DNA of 42,379 nt from Chloroflexota bacterium (GTDB lineage: Bacteria > Chloroflexota > Ktedonobacteria > Ktedonobacterales > JACDGC01): the NCBI GenBank assembly GCA_021778805.1, contig JAJYBV010000022.1:1-42379 (forward strand), in the 5' to 3' direction. Position numbers and translations under genes: made by a program. This document shows, in pieces, positions 35,950-42,379 of the stretch; position 1 is the stretch's first letter, and every line of letters starts with the position of its first letter. Under the pieces are notes generated by a model that was not told the origin of the DNA, did not search any database, and saw nothing but the letters and a program-made list of their open reading frames with translations.

Positions 35950-36040
35950 AACTACTCAGGAAGTAAAGCCAGGAATGGCTATGCTAACAACAGCGCGTCT
36001 GCAACAGCCTGGGATTCGTAAGGGGTGGCGCCTGCCCCTT
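35950..36040. repeat. Fragment of the dispersed repeat family, rearranged
   Basis: The first 45 bp or so (AACTACTCAGG..GTAAAGCCA.GAATGGCT) match 32256-32300 in the same orientation. The GGGATTCGTAAGGGG...CCCCTTGCGC part is the reverse complement of the tandem-unit core at 27090-27120 and 32510-32530. The rest of the pxpA-clpP gap (to 36226) shows only the clpP leader. Confidence 0.7.
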
Positions 36041-36226
36041 GCGCAGGGATCTTTACAAATTACGAATAAAGCTAGCGCAAATATTTTGAATATTTTACGG
36101 GATATGGCGCAGCAATTGCGTTGCAAGGTACAATATCTGTAAGCGCATTACTTTTGATATTCCACCATATTTGGTATATCGAATATTTTAGATAGTGCGC
36201 AAGATTTTCCCAAAAGGAGCTATTTT

Positions 36227-36904
36227 ATGGGATCACAAAAATTACCCCATGACATCATCAATGCGATGGATGTTAATGGAAAATATATATCGGGGTTAAC
36301 CCCGACTTCTATGTCTCCGTATGTTTTCGAGGATACTCCCCGCGGCACACAAGGCATGGATATTTTTACCCGATTAATGCGCGAGCGGATTATCTTTATT
36401 GGTACACCGATCGACGATCGCATTGCCAATAATGTTGTAGCGCAGTTACTCTATCTGCAAAGCGAAGATCCTACCCGCGATATTCAAATTTACATCAATA
36501 GCCCAGGGGGCAGCATTTACGCCGGTTTGGCAATTTATGACACAATGCAGCATATTCAACCGGATGTTTCAACCGTTTGTTTGGGTATGGCGATGAGCAT
36601 GGGGTCATTCTTGCTGGCGGCCGGGGCGCCCAAAAAACGCTTTGTTTTGCCAAATTCCACCATTCTTATTCATCAGCCATTAGGCGGCGCCGAAGGGCAG
36701 GCTACTGATATTGAAATTACCGCGCGCGAAATTGTGCGCTTGCGCTCGCGCATGTATGAACTGTATTCAGTTCATACCGGTAAAGCAGTTGAACAAATTG
36801 CTAAAGATTCGGACCGCAACTACTATCTTTCCGCCGAGGAAGCTGTTGCATACGGATTGGCAGATGAGGTATTAACAAAGACCGCAATCACAGAAAAGAA
36901 ATAA
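36227..36904 (+). CDS. clpP: ATP-dependent Clp protease proteolytic subunit, atypical triad
   Basis: 225 residues. ClpP forms a 14-subunit chamber that degrades proteins fed by ClpX/ClpA/ClpC. The catalytic Ser (S124 in GMAMSMGSF) and His (H149 in ILIHQPLGG) are present. The position of the catalytic Asp is Asn here: N198 in DSDRNYYLSAEEA, where most ClpPs have RD. An extra 35 residues or so precede the usual N-terminus (SPYVFEDTPRG), and some may be removed by processing. AAAAGGAG precedes the ATG. No clpX follows. A terminator closes the gene. Confidence 0.94.
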   Translation: MGSQKLPHDIINAMDVNGKYISGLTPTSMSPYVFEDTPRGTQGMDIFTRLMRERIIFIGTPIDDRIANNVVAQLLYLQSEDPTRDIQIYINSPGGSIYAGLAIYDTMQHIQPDVSTVCLGMAMSMGSFLLAAGAPKKRFVLPNSTILIHQPLGGAEGQATDIEITAREIVRLRSRMYELYSVHTGKAVEQIAKDSDRNYYLSAEEAVAYGLADEVLTKTAITEKK

Positions 36905-36931
36905 GCTGACTTTCAGCGCTTTTCCTGCATT

Positions 36932-36979
36932 ATCGGGCGTCGCTTGTGCTATTAGGCATCAGTTGGCGCCCGATTTTTA
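36932..36979 (+). terminator. Terminator after clpP
   Basis: ATCGGGCG (36932-36939) pairs with CGCCCGAT (36967-36974) around a longer loop, followed by TTTTT. Confidence 0.75.
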
Positions 36980-37077
36980 TATTGCTGCCCCAAAAATCAA
37001 AAAAATAGCCTGCAAATTGCCATCAAACGGATCGATGGATTATACAGGCTGATTCATCCGGTTTAATCATACGGATA

Positions 37078-37114
37078 TTATGAATTGCCGGTAAAAATGA
37101 GCGGCAATTCATAA
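37078..37114. other. Perfect 13-bp inverted repeat downstream of the hydrolase gene
   Basis: TTATGAATTGCCG (37078-37090) pairs with CGGCAATTCATAA (37102-37114) around an 11-nt loop. It lies just past the stop of the minus-strand hydrolase gene and may stabilise or end its transcript, although no long T-run follows on either strand. Confidence 0.6.
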
Positions 37115-37132
37115 ATTTCGCAATATTTGTTT

Positions 37133-38698
37133 CTACGGAGCAGTAACTTGGAAGTTCGGCTCGGTAGTTTGCGCTATGCATGGAAGCGTCGGCGCGGTTG
37201 TAGGATTATCCCAAAACGTTTCTACCACACTGATAGAGCATTTATCCCCTTGAAAATCGGAGAGGAATACTCCATGACCGGTTCCTTTAAAAAATTCAAC
37301 AAAACTGTTTGGCAGCTCACTATGCACCAAATTGCCGTTTGCCGGCGGTGTAATAGGATCATATTCGCCTTCCATAATGAGGGTTGGAATATTGCTGGTA
37401 ACCGGCTGGAAAAAGTTTTGCGGTACCTTTGGAGTATTCCAAATAGCGCACGCTTGTATATATCCTTCCATGCTGATTTGCTGATCGGGGCGAATGGCCG
37501 CAGGGTATGCCTGTGATGCTTGATCGACCTGCTGGGTAGTGTCATTTTCCTCACTGCAAACGACCGAAAAATACACACCATAACTTGTAGAATTATCAAA
37601 AGTTAATCCGCCGAACAATTGGGATGTAAGTGAATTAACAGTGATGTTACCTTGGCTTACTTGGTTAATTACTGCCGGAATAAACTCAATGCCGGGTGTG
37701 TAATAGAATATTTGGTAGAGCAGCCCCACTAAAGAATCACCATTAAATAAAACCGTATAGGTATTGTTATCTACCGAATCGACTGTTTGAAAGGTGATAG
37801 GGTTCGCTTGCAGCTTGGCGTATAAACTGTATAACGTATTTGCCAAATTTGGATATGCAGCCGAACACGTTGCGTTGCTTGCGCAGCCTTGATATAATTG
37901 GTTAAATACCCGCGCTGTGCTGGTGGGAATGCTGGTAATGAAGTCAATTTGCGGCGGAATGGTTGAATCTAAAATAACGCTGTGAACACCCTGTGGAAAT
38001 GCCCGCATAATTTCCAGCGCTACCCGCGTGCCGTAAGAAACACCATAAACATCAGCTTGCTTATATCCTGTTGCAAAAATAAGATCGTGGATATCTGCGG
38101 CGTCGTTATAGGTAGTATAATCGGCAAGATTAATCCCTTCACCGGTTAACTGTGCCTTGCATTGCGTTAATGCTTGGTTTTGCAGCGTATTCCCCTGCTG
38201 AGCCGAAATGTTTTCATCCAAAGTGGAAGTTTGCAGCGCCGTTAATTGCGGACATGACAGATTCGGCTGCGAATACCCCGTGCCTCGCTGATCTACTAAT
38301 ATCATATCGCGATCGCCGATGATTGCCGGATCCTGCATCAGCAGCGGCGCAAAATCTTGAATAATCCGGCCGCCCGGCCCGCCCTGCAAAAAGATCATAG
38401 GGATAGGGCTTGGTTTTGCCGCCGTGGATTTGAATATTGCAACAGCGATTTTAATCATATTATTACTGTTTGGGTTTACCTGATCTGCCGGAACAGCGAC
38501 AAATCCGCAGATGACGGTTTTACCGTCGATAAAACTTCCGGTAACTTGAAATGGACACGCTGATTTTGTAAATACAACGCCTTTCGGCAAAACAACCGCC
38601 GACGTCGAAGATCCGGAAGATGTGGATGGGCCGCAGGAACTAATCGCCAGCGCACTAAACATAGCGATAACGGCAGCGATTTTAGTAAAACGATTCAT
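37133..38698 (-). CDS. Secreted lipoprotein alpha/beta-hydrolase (TAP-like peptidase)
   Basis: 521 residues. The N-terminus is a lipoprotein signal (IAAVIAMFSALAISSC, Cys22 as lipidation site). The oxyanion segment QGGPGG (105-110), VDQRGTGYSQPNLSCPQL and the nucleophile elbow GVSYGT (S221) identify the tripeptidyl-aminopeptidase/proline-iminopeptidase type. The C-terminal TAP-like domain contains D447 (EGEYDPITPP) and H475 (GTGHGVF), completing a Ser-Asp-His triad. It probably removes residues from peptide N-termini outside the membrane. AAAGGAT lies before the ATG. Confidence 0.88.
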   Translation of the reverse strand: MNRFTKIAAVIAMFSALAISSCGPSTSSGSSTSAVVLPKGVVFTKSACPFQVTGSFIDGKTVICGFVAVPADQVNPNSNNMIKIAVAIFKSTAAKPSPIPMIFLQGGPGGRIIQDFAPLLMQDPAIIGDRDMILVDQRGTGYSQPNLSCPQLTALQTSTLDENISAQQGNTLQNQALTQCKAQLTGEGINLADYTTYNDAADIHDLIFATGYKQADVYGVSYGTRVALEIMRAFPQGVHSVILDSTIPPQIDFITSIPTSTARVFNQLYQGCASNATCSAAYPNLANTLYSLYAKLQANPITFQTVDSVDNNTYTVLFNGDSLVGLLYQIFYYTPGIEFIPAVINQVSQGNITVNSLTSQLFGGLTFDNSTSYGVYFSVVCSEENDTTQQVDQASQAYPAAIRPDQQISMEGYIQACAIWNTPKVPQNFFQPVTSNIPTLIMEGEYDPITPPANGNLVHSELPNSFVEFFKGTGHGVFLSDFQGDKCSISVVETFWDNPTTAPTLPCIAQTTEPNFQVTAP

Positions 38699-38719
38699 CT
38701 AAAATGGATAATCCTTTCA

Positions 38720-38753
38720 GAAAAGGAGGGATGCGTGTGTATCAACATCCCTC
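38720..38753 (-). terminator. Terminator after the M42 peptidase gene
   Basis: On the minus strand GAGGGATG pairs with CATCCCTC (stem arms at 38746-38753 and 38726-38733) and is followed by CTTTTC. It lies 22 bases past the M42 stop codon and just before the hydrolase Shine-Dalgarno sequence. Confidence 0.65.
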
Positions 38754-38775
38754 AGAATACAACTGATGGCGCAAA

Positions 38776-39903
38776 TTAATATTTAAAGTCTTCGGGCTTG
38801 GCTTCATGCAGAAATGCGGTGAGCAAAGCAATAGCAGCTTCTAAATCATCCAGCGAAAGCATTTCGTTTACCGTGTGCACATAGCGCGACGGCAGTGATA
38901 AGGTAGCGGAAATTGTGCCGCCACGCGCGCGTTGCATTGCCGCTGCGTCGGTTGTGCCGCCCGGCAGAATCTCCATTTGGAATGGAATCTCTTCCCGGCG
39001 AGCCAGTTCGCGCAACCCCTTCATCAATTTGTAATGCGCAATATGGCCGCCATCCATCACTTTGATTGCTACTCCGGATCCAATAGTGGTAACGGCGTCT
39101 TGTGGACTGGAGCCGGGCATCTCTACCGCTAACGTAGTATCCAGCGCAATAGTAATATCGGCGTCGGCAAAATAAGCCGCAGTTCCGGCGCCGCGCAAAC
39201 CAACTTCTTCTTGCACTGCGGCGCAAGTGTAAATAGTGGCCGATGTTTTCTTTAATCGTTTCAGTGTTTCTAACATGACAAACAAACCGGAGCGGTCATC
39301 CATCGCTTTACTGATAACGTTATCGCCTAATACCTCTAACCCGCGATCCATGGTAATAAAATCACCAATTTCAATCAATTCTTTAACCTTATCAGCCGAA
39401 AGGCCGGTATCCACAAAAAGATCGTTCAGCGTCGGCGCGCCTTCAGCTTTATCGCGCTGCAGATGAATTGGCTTGCGCGCAGGTGTCATTACGCCACGAT
39501 ACGAGCCGCTTTCGGTATGCACCCATACGCGCTGTGCAACTAATACACTGGGATCGTGTCCGCCAACCGGCTGCACCCGCAAATAGCCGTTTTCGTCGAT
39601 ATATTTTACTAAAAATCCGATTTCATCCATATGCGCGTCGATCATAATTTTAGTTTTGCCGGAGCCATGTTTAACGCCGATAACATTTCCCATTGAATCA
39701 ACTTTTATTTCGTCTACATATGGGCGCATTTCTTTAATAACTAATTCCCGAACTTGTTCTTCGCGACCGGATATTCCGGGTGTTTCGGTCAATCTTTTTA
39801 ATAAATCCAAATCAAAATTACGCTGCTTTGGCTGTGCTTCAGCTGCGTCTGCTTCTGTTTCAAAAACTGAATTTTTCTTGGAGTCTTTACCTGTTTTAGA
39901 CAT
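38776..39903 (-). CDS. M42 family metallo-aminopeptidase
   Basis: 375 residues. M42 enzymes are large tetrahedral cytoplasmic aminopeptidases with a two-metal site. All expected ligands are visible: H91 (DAHMDE), D202 (MDDRSG), the EE pair at 232-233 (QEEVGLRGAG), D255 (ALDTT) and H343 (YVHT). PGGTTDAAAMQRARGG is the family's C-terminal signature. An N-terminal charged extension of about 30 residues is not part of the fold. Substrate preference cannot be read from the sequence. It is divergent from the ferredoxin gene. Confidence 0.93.
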   Translation of the reverse strand: MSKTGKDSKKNSVFETEADAAEAQPKQRNFDLDLLKRLTETPGISGREEQVRELVIKEMRPYVDEIKVDSMGNVIGVKHGSGKTKIMIDAHMDEIGFLVKYIDENGYLRVQPVGGHDPSVLVAQRVWVHTESGSYRGVMTPARKPIHLQRDKAEGAPTLNDLFVDTGLSADKVKELIEIGDFITMDRGLEVLGDNVISKAMDDRSGLFVMLETLKRLKKTSATIYTCAAVQEEVGLRGAGTAAYFADADITIALDTTLAVEMPGSSPQDAVTTIGSGVAIKVMDGGHIAHYKLMKGLRELARREEIPFQMEILPGGTTDAAAMQRARGGTISATLSLPSRYVHTVNEMLSLDDLEAAIALLTAFLHEAKPEDFKY

Positions 39904-39949
39904 TATTGGTCTTCTTTCTTATCTCTGCGCGCATATACTGCGCGTTTGT

Positions 39950-39963
39950 TGTACTATAGTACA
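39950..39963. promoter_or_regulatory. Perfect 14-bp palindrome, operator candidate
   Basis: TGTACTATAGTACA lies just downstream of the predicted -10 of the M42 gene, where a repressor would block initiation. No cognate regulator is identified. Confidence 0.4.
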
Positions 39964-39971
39964 GTTTAACA

Positions 39972-40000
39972 TATATAACATATATCGCTTTTGGTTTCAA
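39972..40000 (-). promoter_or_regulatory. Promoter candidate for the M42 peptidase gene
   Basis: On the minus strand: TTGAAA (39995-40000), a 17-nt spacer, and TATATA (39972-39977), about 70 bases before the start codon. The matches to consensus are good but the region is AT-rich. Confidence 0.5.
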
Positions 40001-40137
40001 TAGCAAAATCAACCCCAGGCAGTGGCAAATATGTGGCAATTTGTGAGTAATATCACACAGATGATTATGAAAATTCGGTATAGTATATAAAGCTAAATAA
40101 TCCGGCTGAAAATTCTTAAGAAAGTTGGCGCAGCCAT

Positions 40138-40401
40138 ATGGCATATATTATAACGTCGCCGTGTATAGCTGTAAAAGATGGCGCATGTGTAGACGCCTGC
40201 CCGGTAGACTGCATTCACCCCAATAAAAAGGACACTGATTTTGTGCGCTACCAGCAATTTTTTATTAATCCATTTACGTGTATAGATTGCGGCGCATGTG
40301 AGCCGGCCTGCCCTGTAATGGCAATTTTCGAAGAAGGTCTTGTTCCGGAAAGCGAGCAGCAAAGCATTGGTTTAAATCGGCAGTATTTTTTAAAAAGATA
40401 A
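40138..40401 (+). CDS. Ferredoxin, 7Fe [3Fe-4S][4Fe-4S] type
   Basis: 87 residues. A small soluble electron carrier. The first cluster motif has C9, C17 and C21 (PCIAVKDGACVDACPVDCIHP), with C25 belonging to the second cluster. The other cluster motif is C48, C51, C54 and C58 (CIDCGACEPACP). The seven-residue gap between C9 and C17 is the mark of the 7Fe group. The C-terminal tail (SIGLNRQYF) also fits this group. No redox partner is encoded beside it; the moaA gene downstream may be a client, which is speculation. Confidence 0.95.
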   Translation: MAYIITSPCIAVKDGACVDACPVDCIHPNKKDTDFVRYQQFFINPFTCIDCGACEPACPVMAIFEEGLVPESEQQSIGLNRQYFLKR

Positions 40402-40511
40402 AAATACTCTCTAAAAAGCTTGCTTATGGTTTGCCGATATTTCAAAAGTTAGCTTAAAATATATCATATTGGTTTCTCTTTTTTAGTAAAATTTGCGGGA
40501 TGAAGCTGCTG

Positions 40512-40529
40512 GCGCCTATAAAAAGGCGC
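40512..40529 (+). other. Leader hairpin upstream of moaA
   Basis: GCGCC (40512-40516) pairs with GGCGC (40525-40529) in the 190-base gap before moaA. It does not match the Moco riboswitch as I know it. No other structure is evident in the gap. Confidence 0.35.
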
Positions 40530-40591
40530 TGAACTCCGATAACCAAAACATACAAAATATGTAAAAAATGAATAGGAATTAAATATTCAAA

Positions 40592-41587
40592 ATGGATCCG
40601 CTCATTGATAGTTACGGCCGGCAGATAACGAGCATGCGAGTATCAATCACCGACAGATGTAATTTTCGCTGCCACTATTGTATGCCTGCGGATGGCTTGC
40701 CTTGGGTTCCCCGCGAAGACATACTTACCTATGAGGAAATTACCAGAATTGCCCGTATAACAGCGGCTATGGGAGTAAAAAAGATCCGCCTGACCGGAGG
40801 AGAGCCGCTGGCGCGCCGCGATCCGCATATTTTAGTAAAACAGCTGCGCGCGATCCCGCAAATTCAAAGCATTGGGCTGACGACTAACGGAACAAAACTG
40901 GATAAAGCAGCAGCAGATTTAGCCGCCGCCGGATTAACCAATTTAAATGTTAGCTTGGATTCTTTGGCGCAGCATAAATTTTTCCAAATTACCCGCCGTG
41001 ATGCGCTAGATCGTGTATTGAAGGGATTGGAAGCTGCAAAGCAATTTGCGCAGCTGCAGCCAATTAAAGTGAACGCCGTCGCCATGAAAGGGTTTACCGA
41101 AGAAGAAGTTATTCCCTTTGCGGAATTTTCCCGAACACAAGGCTTTATTGTCCGATGGATTGAGTTTATGCCGCTCGACGCAGATCAAATTTGGCGGAAA
41201 GAAGATATTTTAACCGGAGCCGAAATACTTGCAATTTTAGAAAAATACTATGGCGCGTTGATCCCTCTGCCGGCAACCTATTCGGCTGAAACCGCAAAAC
41301 GATATGGGTTCGCAGATGGTGTAGGTGAAGTGGGATTCATTAATCCAGTAAGTGAGCCTTTCTGCGCCAGCTGCGACCGCATTCGGTTAACTGCGGAAGG
41401 CGCACTGCGTACCTGCCTTTTCGCGCAAGAAGAAACTGATTTGCGCAGCATTATCCGCAATGGAGGCGCCGACGCTGATATTGAAACTGCAATTCGCGGC
41501 GCCGTGTTTAAGAAGGAGCTGAAACATTATATCGGTGATACAAAATTCCGCCGAACCAAACGCACTATGTCGATGATCGGCGGATAA
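40592..41587 (+). CDS. moaA: GTP 3',8-cyclase MoaA
   Basis: 331 residues. A radical-SAM enzyme performing the first step of molybdenum cofactor synthesis, converting GTP to the cyclic intermediate processed by MoaC. The radical-SAM cluster is C23, C27 and C30 (CNFRCHYC) with GGEP at 69-72. The second cluster is C258, C261 and C275 (FCASCDRIRLTAEGALRTC). The C-terminus ends in Gly-Gly, which is needed for activity in this family. AGGAATT lies upstream. No other moa/moe gene is in the window. Confidence 0.97.
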   Translation: MDPLIDSYGRQITSMRVSITDRCNFRCHYCMPADGLPWVPREDILTYEEITRIARITAAMGVKKIRLTGGEPLARRDPHILVKQLRAIPQIQSIGLTTNGTKLDKAAADLAAAGLTNLNVSLDSLAQHKFFQITRRDALDRVLKGLEAAKQFAQLQPIKVNAVAMKGFTEEEVIPFAEFSRTQGFIVRWIEFMPLDADQIWRKEDILTGAEILAILEKYYGALIPLPATYSAETAKRYGFADGVGEVGFINPVSEPFCASCDRIRLTAEGALRTCLFAQEETDLRSIIRNGGADADIETAIRGAVFKKELKHYIGDTKFRRTKRTMSMIGG

Positions 41588-41618
41588 TTTTTACAGGTAC
41601 ATTTGCTGAAACAAAATT

Positions 41619-41960
41619 TTATTCAAGCGGCAACCGGTTTCGATGCCAAGTGATAGTGCCGCCTGCAACATTTTTTACATTGGGAAAACCAGCCGAAAGC
41701 AGCATTTTCGATGCGGTAACGCTGCGATTTCCCGATTGGCAGATAACTAAAATCTCACGATCTTTAGGTAACGCCGCCATATGTTTGCGAAACTGCGTCA
41801 GCGGATAATTTTTGGAACCGCGGGCGTGCCCCGAACGAAATTCCCATTCTTCCCGAACATCTATAAATAGCGGCGCAGGACTGGTTTTCATGCGGTCTGC
41901 CGCATCCTGCACCGAAATTGATTCAACACCGCCGGATATAAGGTTATCAAAAAAACCCAT
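41619..41960 (-). CDS. Single-domain rhodanese-like protein
   Basis: 113 residues. A rhodanese fold with active-site cysteine C74 in the loop CQSGNR (74-79). The first motif is FIDVREEWEFRSGHARGSKN (32-51). Such proteins carry persulfide sulfur. The gene converges on moaA with a 31-base gap, so a link to sulfur transfer in cofactor synthesis is possible but unproven. Confidence 0.92.
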   Translation of the reverse strand: MGFFDNLISGGVESISVQDAADRMKTSPAPLFIDVREEWEFRSGHARGSKNYPLTQFRKHMAALPKDREILVICQSGNRSVTASKMLLSAGFPNVKNVAGGTITWHRNRLPLE

Positions 41961-42099
41961 GCTTTACTGCTCCTATACTGAAAAGGTGTGTATGTATGTA
42001 ATTGACCGGAGCCGCAGCGAAGTTGTTTGCGTCGCAGCGAAACATGCCGGACATAAAAAGTATTACAAAAATATATTACTATATAATAATATAATAAGT

Positions 42100-42211
42100 C
42101 AAGATTGAAGATCAACAGAGCGGAGTACATTGAGTGCCCCATAGTGCCTGTTGTTGAACAACCGCCGCACGGTACCCATGGGTGGAGGTGGGGAGACAGG
42201 CCACACGATGA
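42100..42211. repeat. Dispersed repeat, module A (partial copy 2)
   Basis: Matches 26770-26870 (GAGCGGAGTA..., CATAGTGCCTGTT.TTGAACAA, GCACGGTAC.CATGGGT, GGTGGGGA). It breaks off at CCACACGATGA, losing the right half of the palindrome, and is directly followed by copy 3. Confidence 0.75.
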
Positions 42212-42379
42212 TGAACTTTACTATTTTAATCAGGATGAAAACCAACAGAGCAGAGTACATTGAGTACCCCATAGCGCCTGTTGTTGAACAAACACTGACC
42301 GGCTATACACGGGTGGAGGTGGGGAAACAAGCCACACGATTCATCGTGTGGTGTTCGTTTTGTGGCCGCCCAACCACCT
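42212..42379. repeat. Dispersed repeat, module A (copy 3, runs off the window)
   Basis: Starts TGAACTTTACTATTTTAATC, like 26744, and follows the same sequence through the palindrome CCACACGAT-TC-ATCGTGTGG (42332-42351). Together with copy 2 it forms a head-to-tail pair. No gene is seen in 41961-42379. Confidence 0.8.

Noticed and set aside
40402-40591. Molybdenum cofactor riboswitch before moaA
   Set aside because: There is only one small hairpin; the conserved Moco riboswitch core as I know it is not visible.

Overview
The window looks like chromosomal DNA of a flagellated bacterium of moderate GC content, most plausibly a member of Chloroflexota. That assignment is an inference from gene content and style: a PPi-type phosphofructokinase, a 7Fe-type ferredoxin, a large XRE-NB-ARC-TPR protein, Thr/Ala/Pro-rich spacers, and secreted FGG-repeat/PQQ proteins. 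No rRNA gene is present to settle it.

Layout. (1) 1-2425: the 3' part of a large secreted protein with near-identical tandem domains and a PQQ-type beta-propeller, closed by a strong terminator. (2) 12609-2514, minus strand: a compact flagellar operon in the order flgC, fliE, fliF, fliG, fliH, fliI, fliJ, flgB, fliK, flgD, flgE, preceded by recO. flgB is displaced from its usual place beside flgC, and the hook protein carries an unusual insertion. fliM sits alone about 15 kb away (27453-28514). (3) 13752-19053, plus strand: tRNA-Leu(GAG) and tRNA-Val(TAC) behind a consensus promoter, then secD-secF behind a second consensus promoter, then gatC-gatA. (4) 19061-19477: a 400-nt stretch that folds into a dense series of hairpins with UUCG and GNRA tetraloops. 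It does not read as protein and is best explained as a structured non-coding RNA, possibly of the HEARO/IscB omega-RNA kind. (5) 19590-23163: a small membrane-anchored protein, an unidentified 129-residue protein, and a divergent XRE-NB-ARC-TPR (STAND) protein. (6) 23233-36904: housekeeping and metabolism, namely a ureohydrolase, hisS, rsgA, fliM, PPi-dependent phosphofructokinase, phosphomannomutase/phosphoglucomutase, two small membrane proteins, a pxpBC fusion with pxpA (5-oxoprolinase), and clpP. (7) 37133-41960: a TAP-like alpha/beta-hydrolase lipoprotein, an M42 aminopeptidase, a ferredoxin, moaA and a rhodanese.

Intergenic regions at 26744-27303, 32256-32720, 35950-36040 and 42100-42379 hold copies of a dispersed repeat family. 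It has inverted ends (CACYGCACGGTACACATG type), internal palindromes and short tandem arrays of 88 or 91 bp units, and behaves like a MITE or REP-like element.

The items most worth a second look are the structured RNA, the inverted-repeat element family, ClpP with Asn in the catalytic Asp position, the hook-protein insertion, the STAND protein with its divergent small neighbour, and a terminator-like stem placed directly in front of gatC.
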